Of a stretch of 21,073 nt of DNA, positions 7,421 to 13,690 are shown piece by piece. Position 1 is the first letter of the stretch, and the number at the start of each line of letters is the position of its first letter. The position numbers were made by a program, and so were the translations under genes. The notes beneath the pieces are model-generated. The model was not told where the DNA came from, ran no database searches, and saw only the letters and a program-made list of their open reading frames with translations. Source of the stretch: an uncultured Clostridia bacterium (lineage in GTDB: Bacteria > Bacillota > Clostridia > Christensenellales > UBA1242). The DNA lies in NCBI GenBank assembly GCA_947626175.1, contig CANQRE010000011.1, positions 1 through 21,073 of the forward strand, given 5' to 3'.

Positions 7421-7449
7421 TTGACATGCGTATTTTTTACGCATATAAT
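7421..7449 (+). promoter_or_regulatory. Consensus promoter of nrtR with palindromic operator in the spacer
   Basis: A perfect TTGACA (7421-7426) and a perfect TATAAT (7444-7449) are separated by 17 bp. The spacer forms a perfect palindrome: ATGCGTATTTTTTACGCAT (7426-7444), with 7-bp arms and a 5-bp centre. A promoter this strong needs a repressor, and the palindrome sits where a bound dimer would exclude RNA polymerase. The NrtR-like product of the downstream gene is the obvious candidate (inference). A near copy of the element lies at 8152-8170. Confidence 0.8.
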
Positions 7450-7471
7450 AAAATCGTAAAGGAGAAATTGT

Positions 7472-8119
7472 GTGAACTCAAAAAATCCGCTATACAAAAA
7501 TCAAGGAATTCATGTTGTTTTGGCACTTTTCACAGTTGAAGACGGAAAGTTTAAGGTGATGTTATTAAAGCGAAAAAACCTTCCTTTCAAAGACAAGTGG
7601 ATGCTTGTTGGCGGTGCATGCTATAACAACGAAACTGTTGACCACGCAATGGAAAGAGAGCTGTTTGAAAAAACAAATCTCAAAAACATCAAGTTTGAAA
7701 AGTTCGACGTTTTTTCTAACCCAAAACGAAGCCCTGTTATGCGCATGATTGCAATTGCATATATCGGCGTTGTTGACAGCGAAAAAGTTAACTTTTTGCG
7801 TCAAACAACAAAAACTTCTGACGCCGATTGGTTTTTGATTGACCGTGTTCCCCCACTTGCATACGACCATCAAGAAATTTTAGAAAAGGCCATTGAATTT
7901 TTAAAACAAAAAATTTTTGACAGCACTGTTTTAAAATCGCTCTTTCCAAACTCTTTCACCTTGCCGCAAATTCACAAAGCATATGAAAGCATATTAAACA
8001 AGCCAATCGATCGGAGGAACTTTCGAAAAAAACTATTGCAAAAAAACATTATTTCCGACACAGGGCTTATGGACACAAAATCGGGTTCAAAGCCAGGAAA
8101 ATTGTATAAATTCAATTAA
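7472..8119 (+). CDS. NrtR-like Nudix-related transcriptional regulator
   Basis: 215 residues with the two-domain plan of NrtR, a repressor that senses ADP-ribose or related NAD metabolites. The Nudix domain (10-145) has GIHVVLALFTV (12-22) and a degenerate Nudix box, GACYNNETVDHAMERELFEK (48-67). It keeps G48, E54, R62, E63 and E66, but the last metal-binding Glu is Lys67 and the conserved Gly is Asn69, so it probably binds ligand without hydrolysing it. The C-terminal winged helix (about 160-215) is diagnostic: FTLPQIHKAYESILNKPIDR, then RNFRKKLL and SGSKPGKLYKF. A GTG start at 7472 lies 7 nt after GGAG. It leads a two-gene cassette with a P-loop/CYTH gene. A palindrome in its own promoter suggests autoregulation. 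Control of arabinose or other sugar genes is known for some relatives. Confidence 0.9.
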   Translation: MNSKNPLYKNQGIHVVLALFTVEDGKFKVMLLKRKNLPFKDKWMLVGGACYNNETVDHAMERELFEKTNLKNIKFEKFDVFSNPKRSPVMRMIAIAYIGVVDSEKVNFLRQTTKTSDADWFLIDRVPPLAYDHQEILEKAIEFLKQKIFDSTVLKSLFPNSFTLPQIHKAYESILNKPIDRRNFRKKLLQKNIISDTGLMDTKSGSKPGKLYKFN

Positions 8120-8137
8120 AAGGCCTTGGAGCCTTTT
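8118..8137 (+). terminator. Hairpin between nrtR and the P-loop/CYTH gene
   Basis: AAAAGGC and GCCTTTT pair around CTTGGA directly at the nrtR stop codon, followed by AAAATAAAA rather than a T-run. It could act as a weak terminator or attenuator that lowers expression of the second gene relative to nrtR. No convincing separate promoter is visible before the second gene. Confidence 0.45.
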
Positions 8138-8151
8138 AAAATAAAAAACAA

Positions 8152-8170
8152 ATGCGTAAAAACTACACAA
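8152..8170 (+). promoter_or_regulatory. Second, imperfect copy of the nrtR operator
   Basis: ATGCGTA (8152-8158), a 5-bp centre and TACACAA (8164-8170) repeat the architecture of the 7426-7444 palindrome. The left arm matches 7 of 7, the centre length is the same, and the right arm matches 5 of 7. It ends one base before the AAGGAG ribosome binding site of the P-loop/CYTH gene, so a bound regulator could block elongation or initiation there. It is a site by similarity only. Confidence 0.5.
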
Positions 8171-8181
8171 AAGGAGAAAAT

Positions 8182-9195
8182 ATGAACACAATTGTTGTCA
8201 ATTTGATTGGCGGACCTGGAAGCGGAAAAAGCACTCTTGCCGCAGCTGTGTTTGCAAAGCTGAAAATGCTTGGGTTTAAGTGTGAATATGTGCCTGAATA
8301 TATAAAAGGCTCAGTTTATGAAAAAAACTTCACAAGGTTAAAAAATCAACTGCTTATTTTCAGCAATCAACTTTTTGAAATAAGCAAGTTGCGCGACCAA
8401 ATTGACATTGTTGTCACCGATTCGCCGCTTGTTCAATCAATTTATTATGGCAAGCTGTATGAAAGCCAATTTTCGGCGCCGGAAAAAGTTTTTAACGAGC
8501 TTGTCCTAAGTGCGCACAAAACTTTTGACAACTTGAATTATTTTCTTGTTAGGCAACATGAATACAAATTTGAAGGCAGAACGCAAACTGAAAGTGAAGC
8601 AGATCAAATTGCCGCTAAGCTTGAAGAAATATTAAAGCAAAATGGCTTGCCTTATAAGACCTTGAAAACAAGCGAAGATTGCGTAAATCAAATTGTTTTA
8701 GATGTTCAAAACAGATGGAAGCAAGTTGCTGATATGTCAAAATCCAGTCCCGAAATCGAGCGAAAGTTTTTTGTTGAGCCAAGCAAAAAGCGTCCGCAAT
8801 GTTTGAAAACATTTGAAATCTTCACCGCCTATTTGCCTTGCGTGGAACATGAGCGAAGAGCAAGAATGTTTGATGGAAAATATTATTATTGCGAAAAATT
8901 TGGCTCGGGCTTTATGAGATATGAACAAGAAAAGGAAATTTCGCAAGATGAGTTTGAAAAATATGTTCAACAAGCAGATCGCACAATTCAAAAAACTCGC
9001 AGCCTTTTTGCTTTGGAAAGCGGTCTTGTTGCCGAAGTTGACGACTATGCCTCAGCAAAATTGAAAAGCTCTACCGTCGAAGTTGAATTTCCAAACAAAA
9101 AAAGCGCTGAAGATTTTGTCCCGCCCGATTGGTTTGGAGATGAAATAACCGGTCAAGAAAAATATTCTAACGCCTTTTTGGCAAAAAACATTTAA
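8182..9195 (+). CDS. P-loop NTPase/kinase-like and CYTH fusion protein (TTD14-like)
   Basis: 337 residues in two domains. The N-terminal domain (1-175) is a P-loop NTPase of the AAA_28/NadR-kinase type, with NLIGGPGSGKSTLA (7-20; Lys16, Ser17), VVTDSPL (77-83) as the likely Walker B/DxS region, and GRTQTESEADQIAAKL (132-147), a family hallmark. The C-terminal domain (about 188-337) is a CYTH tunnel fold of the triphosphate-processing group: EIERKF (191-196, the ExExK signature), ERRARMF (224-230), EKEIS, TVEVEF (298-303) and a closing TGQEKYSNAFLAK. The same pairing occurs in the eukaryotic protein TTD14 and in uncharacterised bacterial proteins. The substrate is unknown; a nucleotide or phosphorylated nucleoside is likely. 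The ATG at 8182 follows AAAAGGAG; an in-frame ATG at 8152 lies upstream of that site and is rejected. It follows nrtR by 62 bp on the same strand. Confidence 0.88.
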   Translation: MNTIVVNLIGGPGSGKSTLAAAVFAKLKMLGFKCEYVPEYIKGSVYEKNFTRLKNQLLIFSNQLFEISKLRDQIDIVVTDSPLVQSIYYGKLYESQFSAPEKVFNELVLSAHKTFDNLNYFLVRQHEYKFEGRTQTESEADQIAAKLEEILKQNGLPYKTLKTSEDCVNQIVLDVQNRWKQVADMSKSSPEIERKFFVEPSKKRPQCLKTFEIFTAYLPCVEHERRARMFDGKYYYCEKFGSGFMRYEQEKEISQDEFEKYVQQADRTIQKTRSLFALESGLVAEVDDYASAKLKSSTVEVEFPNKKSAEDFVPPDWFGDEITGQEKYSNAFLAKNI

Positions 9196-9205
9196 ATAAT
9201 TTTTC

Positions 9206-9262
9206 TGGTGCGCCCAGAGGAGTTCGAATCCCCAACCTTTGGTTCCGTAGACCAACGCTCTA
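9206..9262 (-). pseudogene. Truncated copy of tRNA-Arg (3' part)
   Basis: This stretch is identical to the 3' 57 nt of the intact tRNA-Arg: from the 3' half of the D-stem through the anticodon arm (ACG), variable loop and T-arm to the encoded CCA. The identity extends 4 nt past the CCA, giving an exact 61-bp direct repeat (9202-9262 and 9370-9430). The 5' acceptor strand is absent, so it cannot make a normal tRNA. It lies downstream of the intact tRNA on the same strand and may be co-transcribed. Confidence 0.9.
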
Positions 9263-9369
9263 AGACAAGGAGAAGACAGGCAAAATGTGCTTGCACTGTT
9301 TTGCATGAATTCGACGCAGTCGCAACAATTCGTTAGAATTGTTATCAGTTGAGCGCTCAACTGGCAAAA
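9263..9369. repeat. Inverted-repeat-rich 107-bp segment between tRNA-Arg copies
   Basis: No coding potential. Inverted repeats follow each other: GCAAAA/TTTTGC enclosing GTGC-TT-GCAC (9280-9304); CGAC-GCA-GTCG (9312-9322); AACAATTC-GTTA-GAATTGTT (9324-9343); and the perfect palindrome CAGTTGAGCGCTCAACTG (9346-9363). The last consists of two inverted copies of the tRNA-Arg D-arm sequence GCTCAACTG. It could be a transcribed structured spacer, a mobile-element remnant or a rearrangement scar. It contains no integrase or other gene. Confidence 0.75.
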
Positions 9370-9373
9370 TTTC

Positions 9374-9450
9374 TGGTGCGCCCAGAGGAGTTCGAATCCC
9401 CAACCTTTGGTTCCGTAGACCAACGCTCTATCCAGTTGAGCTATGGGCGC
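9374..9450 (-). tRNA. tRNA-Arg (anticodon ACG)
   Basis: A complete 77-nt cloverleaf with encoded CCA. The acceptor stem pairs GCGCCCA with TGGGCGC. The D-stem is GCTC/GAGC. The anticodon stem TTGGT/ACCAA closes the loop CTACGGA with anticodon ACG, which is expected to be edited to ICG and read CGU, CGC and CGA. The variable loop is AGGTT. The T-stem GGGGA/TCCTC has one G-U pair and the T-loop is TTCGAAC. It lies alone between uvrC and the P-loop/CYTH gene, with an extended -10 promoter upstream and a partial copy of itself downstream. Confidence 0.97.
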
Positions 9451-9471
9451 GTGTGTTTTGCAAGCGTTTAT

Positions 9472-9500
9472 ATTTTAGCAAATATTTTTAAAAAAGTAAA
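9472..9500 (-). promoter_or_regulatory. Promoter of tRNA-Arg
   Basis: TTTACT (9495-9500) and TAAAAT (9472-9477) are 17 bp apart on the minus strand, with the extended -10 TG one base before the TAAAAT. The -10 box lies 21 bp from the mature tRNA 5' end. Confidence 0.5.
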
Positions 9501-9544
9501 TGATTTGGCATCATTTTTTTTGAAAGGTAATTCATTTCAAAACA

Positions 9545-9570
9545 TAAAGTGTGCCTTTAAGCAAGGCACT
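9545..9570 (-). terminator. Terminator of the hisS-tmk-uvrC operon
   Basis: A 7-bp stem, GTGCCTT and AAGGCAC around a 5-nt loop, lies about 12 bp after the uvrC stop. The minus strand continues as ACTTTATGTTTT, a weak T-tract. It is the only hairpin between uvrC and the tRNA promoter. Confidence 0.6.
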
Positions 9571-9580
9571 TTTGATTGTT

Positions 9581-11395
9581 TTAAGAATTTTGCTGATGAA
9601 AATGCTTGTAAATTTCAATCGCCAATGATTCAAAAATTCCCGGCACAATCAAAAACTCTTCAATGCTTGCGTTTTTGATGTTTTCAATTGAGCCAAACGC
9701 TTCCAAAAGCGCCATTTGTTTTTTCATTCCAAGGCCTTTTATGCTTTCAAGCTCACTTTGCGTTTGAGCCTTTGTTCTTGTCATGCGATGGAATGTGATT
9801 GCAAAGCGGTGCGCCTCATCTCTGATCCGTTGCAAAAGTTTGAGTTCGGCACTTGCATATTTAAGCATAACAGGCTCACTTTGATTTGGAACAAAAACTT
9901 CCTCAATTCGTTTTGCAAGTGAAATCATTTCAATTTGGAATCCGCTTTCTTTCAAAACTTCCTGACAAGCAGAAAGCTGCCCCTTTCCGCCATCGATAAC
10001 AATCAGGTCGGGCTTTTCATCAAAGCTTTCGCCATTTTGCTCCTTAAGCCGTTTAAGCCGCCTTCGCAACGCTTCCTGAAGCGAAGCAAAATCGTTTGAG
10101 CCTTCAACAAGCTTTATCTTAAATTTTCTGTAATCCGCCTTTGAAGGCTCGCCGCCTTTGAAAACAACCATTGAAGCAACTTTGTTTGTTCCGCTAATAT
10201 GCGAAATGTCATAGCATTCCATCCTGTTTGGAAAACTTTTAAGCCCAAGCGCCTGTTGCAATTTTTCAAGCGCCCCAATTGTGTTTGCAAACTTAAGTTT
10301 ACTTTTTTCAATGTGTTTTTCCAAATAATCTTTTGCGTTTTCTTTTGCCATTTTAAGCAGCGTTAAATTTATTCCATGCGGATTTGAAACAAGCCTTGGC
10401 CTTTTTCCAATGCTTTCAAACAAAAGTTCTTTGTCAACAATGTCATGGCTTAAGATTATTTCTTCAGGCACAATCAGATTTTCATAATATTGTCTAACAA
10501 ACTCAAAAAGCGTTTGTTCTTCTTCCAAGCTTGCGTCCTGGGTTGGGTAGTTTAAAACTCCCAAAATTTTTCCGCCACGAATCACCATGCTTGTGATAAC
10601 TCCGTTAAGCCCATCTGTGACATATGCAAACACATCCTTATCAACGTCTTTTGGCATGTTTGCCACAATGCGTTGTTTGAGCTTTTGCACCATTTTCAGC
10701 CTGTCGCGGGATTGCAATGCGCTTTCAAAATTTTCATTTTCAGCACTTTCCATCATATTTTTTTGCAACACCTGTTCAATTTCATCGTCATTCCCGCTCA
10801 AGAAATTGATTGCTTTTTTAACACGCTCGGCATATTCTTGCTGACTCACTCTTTTTGTGCAAGGAGCTGAACAAAGGCCAAGAAAAAAGTTTAGGCATTC
10901 CCTTTTTGCAACTGAAGTGGGAGTGATTTTCATGTTGCATGTTCTCAGACCAAACGCGGCATTTGCAGTTTTAACAATTTCAGCAGCATTAAGCCCAGCA
11001 AAATATGGACCGAAATATTTGTATCCCGGCTTGCCAATTTTTCTCAAAACCTGAAGCTTTGGAAAAGGATCTTGCATGTTTATGGCAATATATGGGAAAG
11101 CCTTGCCGTCCTTTAACAAAATGTTATAGTGCGGCTGATATTTTTTTATCAAATTGCTTTCAAGTGCAAGAGCGTCACGCTCCGACACTGTTATGAAATA
11201 TTCAAAGTCGTCAATATTGTCCACCATCGCCTGCACTTTGCTCGGCTTTGGAGATGAGCGAAAGTATTGGCTAACTCTGTTTTTCAAACTTTTTGCTTTG
11301 CCAACATAAATGACAGTGCCGTGAACATTTTTCATAACATACACGCCACTTTTTGTTGGCAAGAGTTTGAGTTTTTGTTTTATTGCGTCATTCAT
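9581..11395 (-). CDS. uvrC: UvrABC excinuclease subunit C
   Basis: Dual-incision nuclease of nucleotide excision repair: with UvrA and UvrB it cuts on both sides of a DNA lesion. 604 residues with all expected parts: GIY-YIG nuclease (GVYVMKN at 17-23, IYVGKAKSLKNR at 29-40) for the 3' cut; a four-cysteine cluster typical of UvrC (RTC, REC, GLC, APC near 150-180); a UVR domain for UvrB contact (DDEIEQVLQKNMMESAENEN region near 200); an RNase H-like endonuclease (YDISHISG, VIDGGKGQL) for the 5' cut; and a C-terminal helix-hairpin-helix pair (SIKGLGMKKQMALLEAFGSI). The start overlaps the tmk stop by 8 bases and has no good ribosome binding site, so translation is probably coupled. It is the last gene of hisS-tmk-uvrC. 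Confidence 0.97.
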   Translation of the reverse strand: MNDAIKQKLKLLPTKSGVYVMKNVHGTVIYVGKAKSLKNRVSQYFRSSPKPSKVQAMVDNIDDFEYFITVSERDALALESNLIKKYQPHYNILLKDGKAFPYIAINMQDPFPKLQVLRKIGKPGYKYFGPYFAGLNAAEIVKTANAAFGLRTCNMKITPTSVAKRECLNFFLGLCSAPCTKRVSQQEYAERVKKAINFLSGNDDEIEQVLQKNMMESAENENFESALQSRDRLKMVQKLKQRIVANMPKDVDKDVFAYVTDGLNGVITSMVIRGGKILGVLNYPTQDASLEEEQTLFEFVRQYYENLIVPEEIILSHDIVDKELLFESIGKRPRLVSNPHGINLTLLKMAKENAKDYLEKHIEKSKLKFANTIGALEKLQQALGLKSFPNRMECYDISHISGTNKVASMVVFKGGEPSKADYRKFKIKLVEGSNDFASLQEALRRRLKRLKEQNGESFDEKPDLIVIDGGKGQLSACQEVLKESGFQIEMISLAKRIEEVFVPNQSEPVMLKYASAELKLLQRIRDEAHRFAITFHRMTRTKAQTQSELESIKGLGMKKQMALLEAFGSIENIKNASIEEFLIVPGIFESLAIEIYKHFHQQNS

Positions 11396-12038
11396 ACAAT
11401 TTTTTATATATTTCGTTTGAAATGTCTTCAGGCGATCTCATTTTTCCCTTTGGGGCACAATTTATTTGCTTAAAATCATATCTTTTTGCAATTTCAATAT
11501 ATGTTTTTTCCGCTTCTTGCAAATATTTAACATCTTTTTCATGCTCGTCAGGTTTTTCGTTTCTTTTGCGTTTAAGTTCACTCACAACTTTGGAAGGAAC
11601 AAACAAAAACAGTCTGACATCTGGCACTGGCATTTTGAGCATTTCAATTTCCAATTTTTCAATAAATTCAAAAAACTGAGTTCGTTGCTTTGGCTTTAGT
11701 TTGCAGCCATGATGAGCCATGTTGGAATACAAATATCTGTCCAAAACAACAACATCATATTCTTTCATTGCCTGCGTGATTTTGTTTAAGTTATACACCC
11801 TGTCCGCAACATAAAACAGTGATGCAACATAAGGGTCAACATGCGTTGCTCCTTCCTTAAACCAGCTTTTCCCGTCCTTTCCAAGATATGGATTTGCAAT
11901 TATTTTTCCTGTTGGCGAATCATAAAACGGAAGCTGAAATCTGATTGCCGATTTGCCTTGACTCTTAAGTTTTTCAACAAGCATTTTTGATTGTGTTTCC
12001 TTTCCAGAGCAATCAACCCCTTCAATAACAACGAGCAT
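11388..12038 (-). CDS. tmk: Thymidylate kinase (dTMP kinase)
   Basis: Phosphorylates dTMP to dTDP, the last specific step of dTTP supply. 216 residues. The P-loop EGVDCSGKETQ (6-16) and the DRY motif LDRYLYSNMAHHG (about 98-110) are clear. The LID region (about 160-178) reads KRKRNEKPDEHEKDV, so the basic residues are before the acidic stretch rather than in the typical RxxGxERxE form; this suggests a divergent branch of the family. The ATG at 12038 lies just 3 nt after the hisS stop, and its GAGGTG ribosome binding site is inside the end of hisS. It overlaps uvrC by 8 bases. Another nucleoside monophosphate kinase is the only real alternative. Confidence 0.92.
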   Translation of the reverse strand: MLVVIEGVDCSGKETQSKMLVEKLKSQGKSAIRFQLPFYDSPTGKIIANPYLGKDGKSWFKEGATHVDPYVASLFYVADRVYNLNKITQAMKEYDVVVLDRYLYSNMAHHGCKLKPKQRTQFFEFIEKLEIEMLKMPVPDVRLFLFVPSKVVSELKRKRNEKPDEHEKDVKYLQEAEKTYIEIAKRYDFKQINCAPKGKMRSPEDISNEIYKKLYE

Positions 12039-12041
12039 TTT

Positions 12042-13334
12042 TCACCTCAACATTTTTATTGCTTCGTCAAACGTTACAACCTGCTGTGTGGAATTTTGCA
12101 TATCTTTGATTGCAACTTTTCCTTGTTTTACTTCATCTTCGCCAATAATGGCAACAAATGGAATTTCCCTTTTTGCGGCGTCCTTAAGTTTGGACTTAAA
12201 TGTTTTTTCTTCGCCAAGCACAAATGCGCTTATTCCGTTTTTGTGCAAAAGCGAGCACAGCTCAAAACATTTTGAAAGTGTTTCGCCAAGTGGAATGATT
12301 GCAACCTTGGCAGCACAAACGCTTTGCGAAAGCACGTTGTTGCCATCCAAAATCGCAAACAATCTGCTAAGTCCAATGCTCATTCCAACACCAGGCAAAT
12401 GTTTTTGGCTGAAATAACTTGCAAGCTCGTCAAATCGTCCTCCGCCTCCAACAGCTCCACTTGAGCGATATTCATCCAAAAAGGCTTCAAACACAACGCC
12501 GGTGTAATAATTGTGCCCACGAATAATTCCAAAGTTTATTTCCGCACTTTGGCAGCCCATAGATCTTAAGAACTCAAACACTTTTTCAAGTTCGTCAAGC
12601 CCTTCGCAAAACATTTGATCATTTGAAAGACTTTTTGCTGTTTTTAACACTTTTTCATCGCCACAAAGCGAAATAAATTTCAAAAGTTTTTGGCACGCGC
12701 CTTTTGACAACCCAAGCTCAAGAAGTTGCTGCTGAACTTGATCTTGTCCAATTTTGTCTGTTTTGTCAAGAATGATGGCAATTTCATTATATCTTTCTTC
12801 TTGTCCCAACGATTTGACAAGGCCAAACAAAACTTTTCGGCTTGAAACTTCAACATGTCCCTTTATGCCCAAAGCCGAAAAAATGTCTTCATAAAGTTTC
12901 ACACACTCAGCATCATTTGCAAGCGAAAGATTTCCTTCAGCAACAATATCGGCGTCACATTGATAAAATTCTCTAAACCTGCCCTTTTGCGGCCTTTCTC
13001 CACGATACACTTTTCCAATTTGAAAACGTTTGAAAGGATACAAAATTTCATTTTCATTCATTGCAACATATCTTGCAAGCGGAACAGTGAAATCATATCG
13101 AAGGCAGGCATCGGTCGAGCCTTTGACAAAGCGATAAATTTCCTTGTCAATGTCGCCTCCACTTTTTGCGAGCAAAACTTCAGTAAGTTCCATCACGGGA
13201 GTGTCAAGTGGCAAAAAACCATGAATACGGAAAACACTTTTGATCTTGTCGATCATTTCTTCAAAAAGCATTTCTTTTTCTGGGGTTAGTTCCCAAAATC
13301 CTGCAAGCCTTCGTGGTGAAATTTTTTTGTCCAT
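12042..13334 (-). CDS. hisS: Histidyl-tRNA synthetase
   Basis: Class II synthetase that attaches histidine to tRNA-His in the cytosol. 430 residues. The substrate sites are LRYDFTVPLARYVAMNEN (about 82-99); motif 2, GKVYRGERPQKGRFREFYQC (about 113-132); the histidine-binding RGHNYYTGVVFEAF (near 265); and motif 3 with GGGGRFDELASYF and GVGMSIGLSRLF (about 293-325). The anticodon-binding domain fills the last 100 residues (KVAIIPLGE onward). The RYDFTVP-FQIGKVYRGERP-FREFYQCDADI signature is closer to the eukaryal/archaeal-type branch than to the common bacterial KGTQD-type enzyme. The ATG follows AAAGGAGC. It is the first gene of hisS-tmk-uvrC; the leader is about 20 nt, too short for a T-box. 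Confidence 0.96.
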   Translation of the reverse strand: MDKKISPRRLAGFWELTPEKEMLFEEMIDKIKSVFRIHGFLPLDTPVMELTEVLLAKSGGDIDKEIYRFVKGSTDACLRYDFTVPLARYVAMNENEILYPFKRFQIGKVYRGERPQKGRFREFYQCDADIVAEGNLSLANDAECVKLYEDIFSALGIKGHVEVSSRKVLFGLVKSLGQEERYNEIAIILDKTDKIGQDQVQQQLLELGLSKGACQKLLKFISLCGDEKVLKTAKSLSNDQMFCEGLDELEKVFEFLRSMGCQSAEINFGIIRGHNYYTGVVFEAFLDEYRSSGAVGGGGRFDELASYFSQKHLPGVGMSIGLSRLFAILDGNNVLSQSVCAAKVAIIPLGETLSKCFELCSLLHKNGISAFVLGEEKTFKSKLKDAAKREIPFVAIIGEDEVKQGKVAIKDMQNSTQQVVTFDEAIKMLR

Positions 13335-13360
13335 CTTGTTGCTCCTTTAACTTAAATAAA

Positions 13361-13389
13361 AGTGTAATCTAATAAAAAAAAATTGTCAA
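13361..13389 (-). promoter_or_regulatory. Promoter of hisS-tmk-uvrC
   Basis: A perfect TTGACA (13384-13389) and TACACT (13361-13366) are 17 bp apart on the minus strand, giving a leader of roughly 20 nt. The -35 box is one arm of a perfect inverted repeat, ATTGTCAA-ACGAA-TTGACAAT (13382-13402), a candidate operator. Confidence 0.65.
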
Positions 13390-13420
13390 ACGAATTGACA
13401 ATCTCAAAAATTTGACAAGT

Positions 13421-13547
13421 TTTTCCACAATAAAGTTATCCACATTTCCACAAACAAATATTTATGCAAAACAGTTTATTTTTATGCAAATTGGCGGTTT
13501 ATGTGGATAAAGTGGCCATGTTTTGCCAAGTTATCCACATTTCCACA
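13421..13547. other. DnaA-box cluster (candidate oriC or DnaA-binding locus)
   Basis: Three perfect DnaA boxes TTATCCACA occur: 13436-13444 and 13531-13539 on plus, and 13502-13510 on minus (as TGTGGATAA). Weaker boxes are TTTTCCACA (13421-13429) and ATTTCCACA (13444-13452 and 13539-13547). The 20-bp unit AAGTTATCCACATTTCCACA occurs twice exactly (13433-13452 and 13528-13547). Between the outer units lies an AT-rich tract with two copies of TTTATGCAAA, 20 bp apart (13461-13470 and 13481-13490). The cluster lies in the only long gene-free stretch of the window (13335-13690, 356 bp); I see nothing further in 13548-13690. It has the make-up of a chromosomal origin, but no dnaA or dnaN is nearby, so a DnaA-titrating or regulatory cluster is equally possible. 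Confidence 0.8.
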
Positions 13548-13690
13548 GTATTTTTTGCTTCTATAGCCGTGTTTCGCCCATTTTTCGTTGGCAGTGAGAA
13601 TTGTTTTTGTTTGCTTTTTGCAAGCTGCGATTTACTATATTCACTCATTCCTTGTTTCAACAACTTTATCTTTTGCCGTTTTTTGTATAT

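Noticed and set aside
7331..7444. N-terminal extension of the nucleoside phosphorylase
   Set aside because: It would span the phosphorylase promoter and the nrtR operator; the ATG at 7330 has a strong ribosome binding site and fits the family.
9052..9423. A 123-codon minus-strand frame with a repeated peptide
   Set aside because: The repeat is only the translated 61-bp tRNA-Arg duplication, and the frame overlaps the P-loop/CYTH gene in antisense.
9206..9450. An intron-containing second tRNA-Arg
   Set aside because: The extra sequence would be in the D-loop, it has no group I intron features, and the 5' acceptor strand is missing.
9196..9580. An integrated mobile element at tRNA-Arg
   Set aside because: No integrase, recombinase or cargo gene lies between or beside the repeats, so only a footprint can be claimed.
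12039..13389. T-box riboswitch before hisS
   Set aside because: The predicted leader is only about 20 nt, far too short for a T-box.
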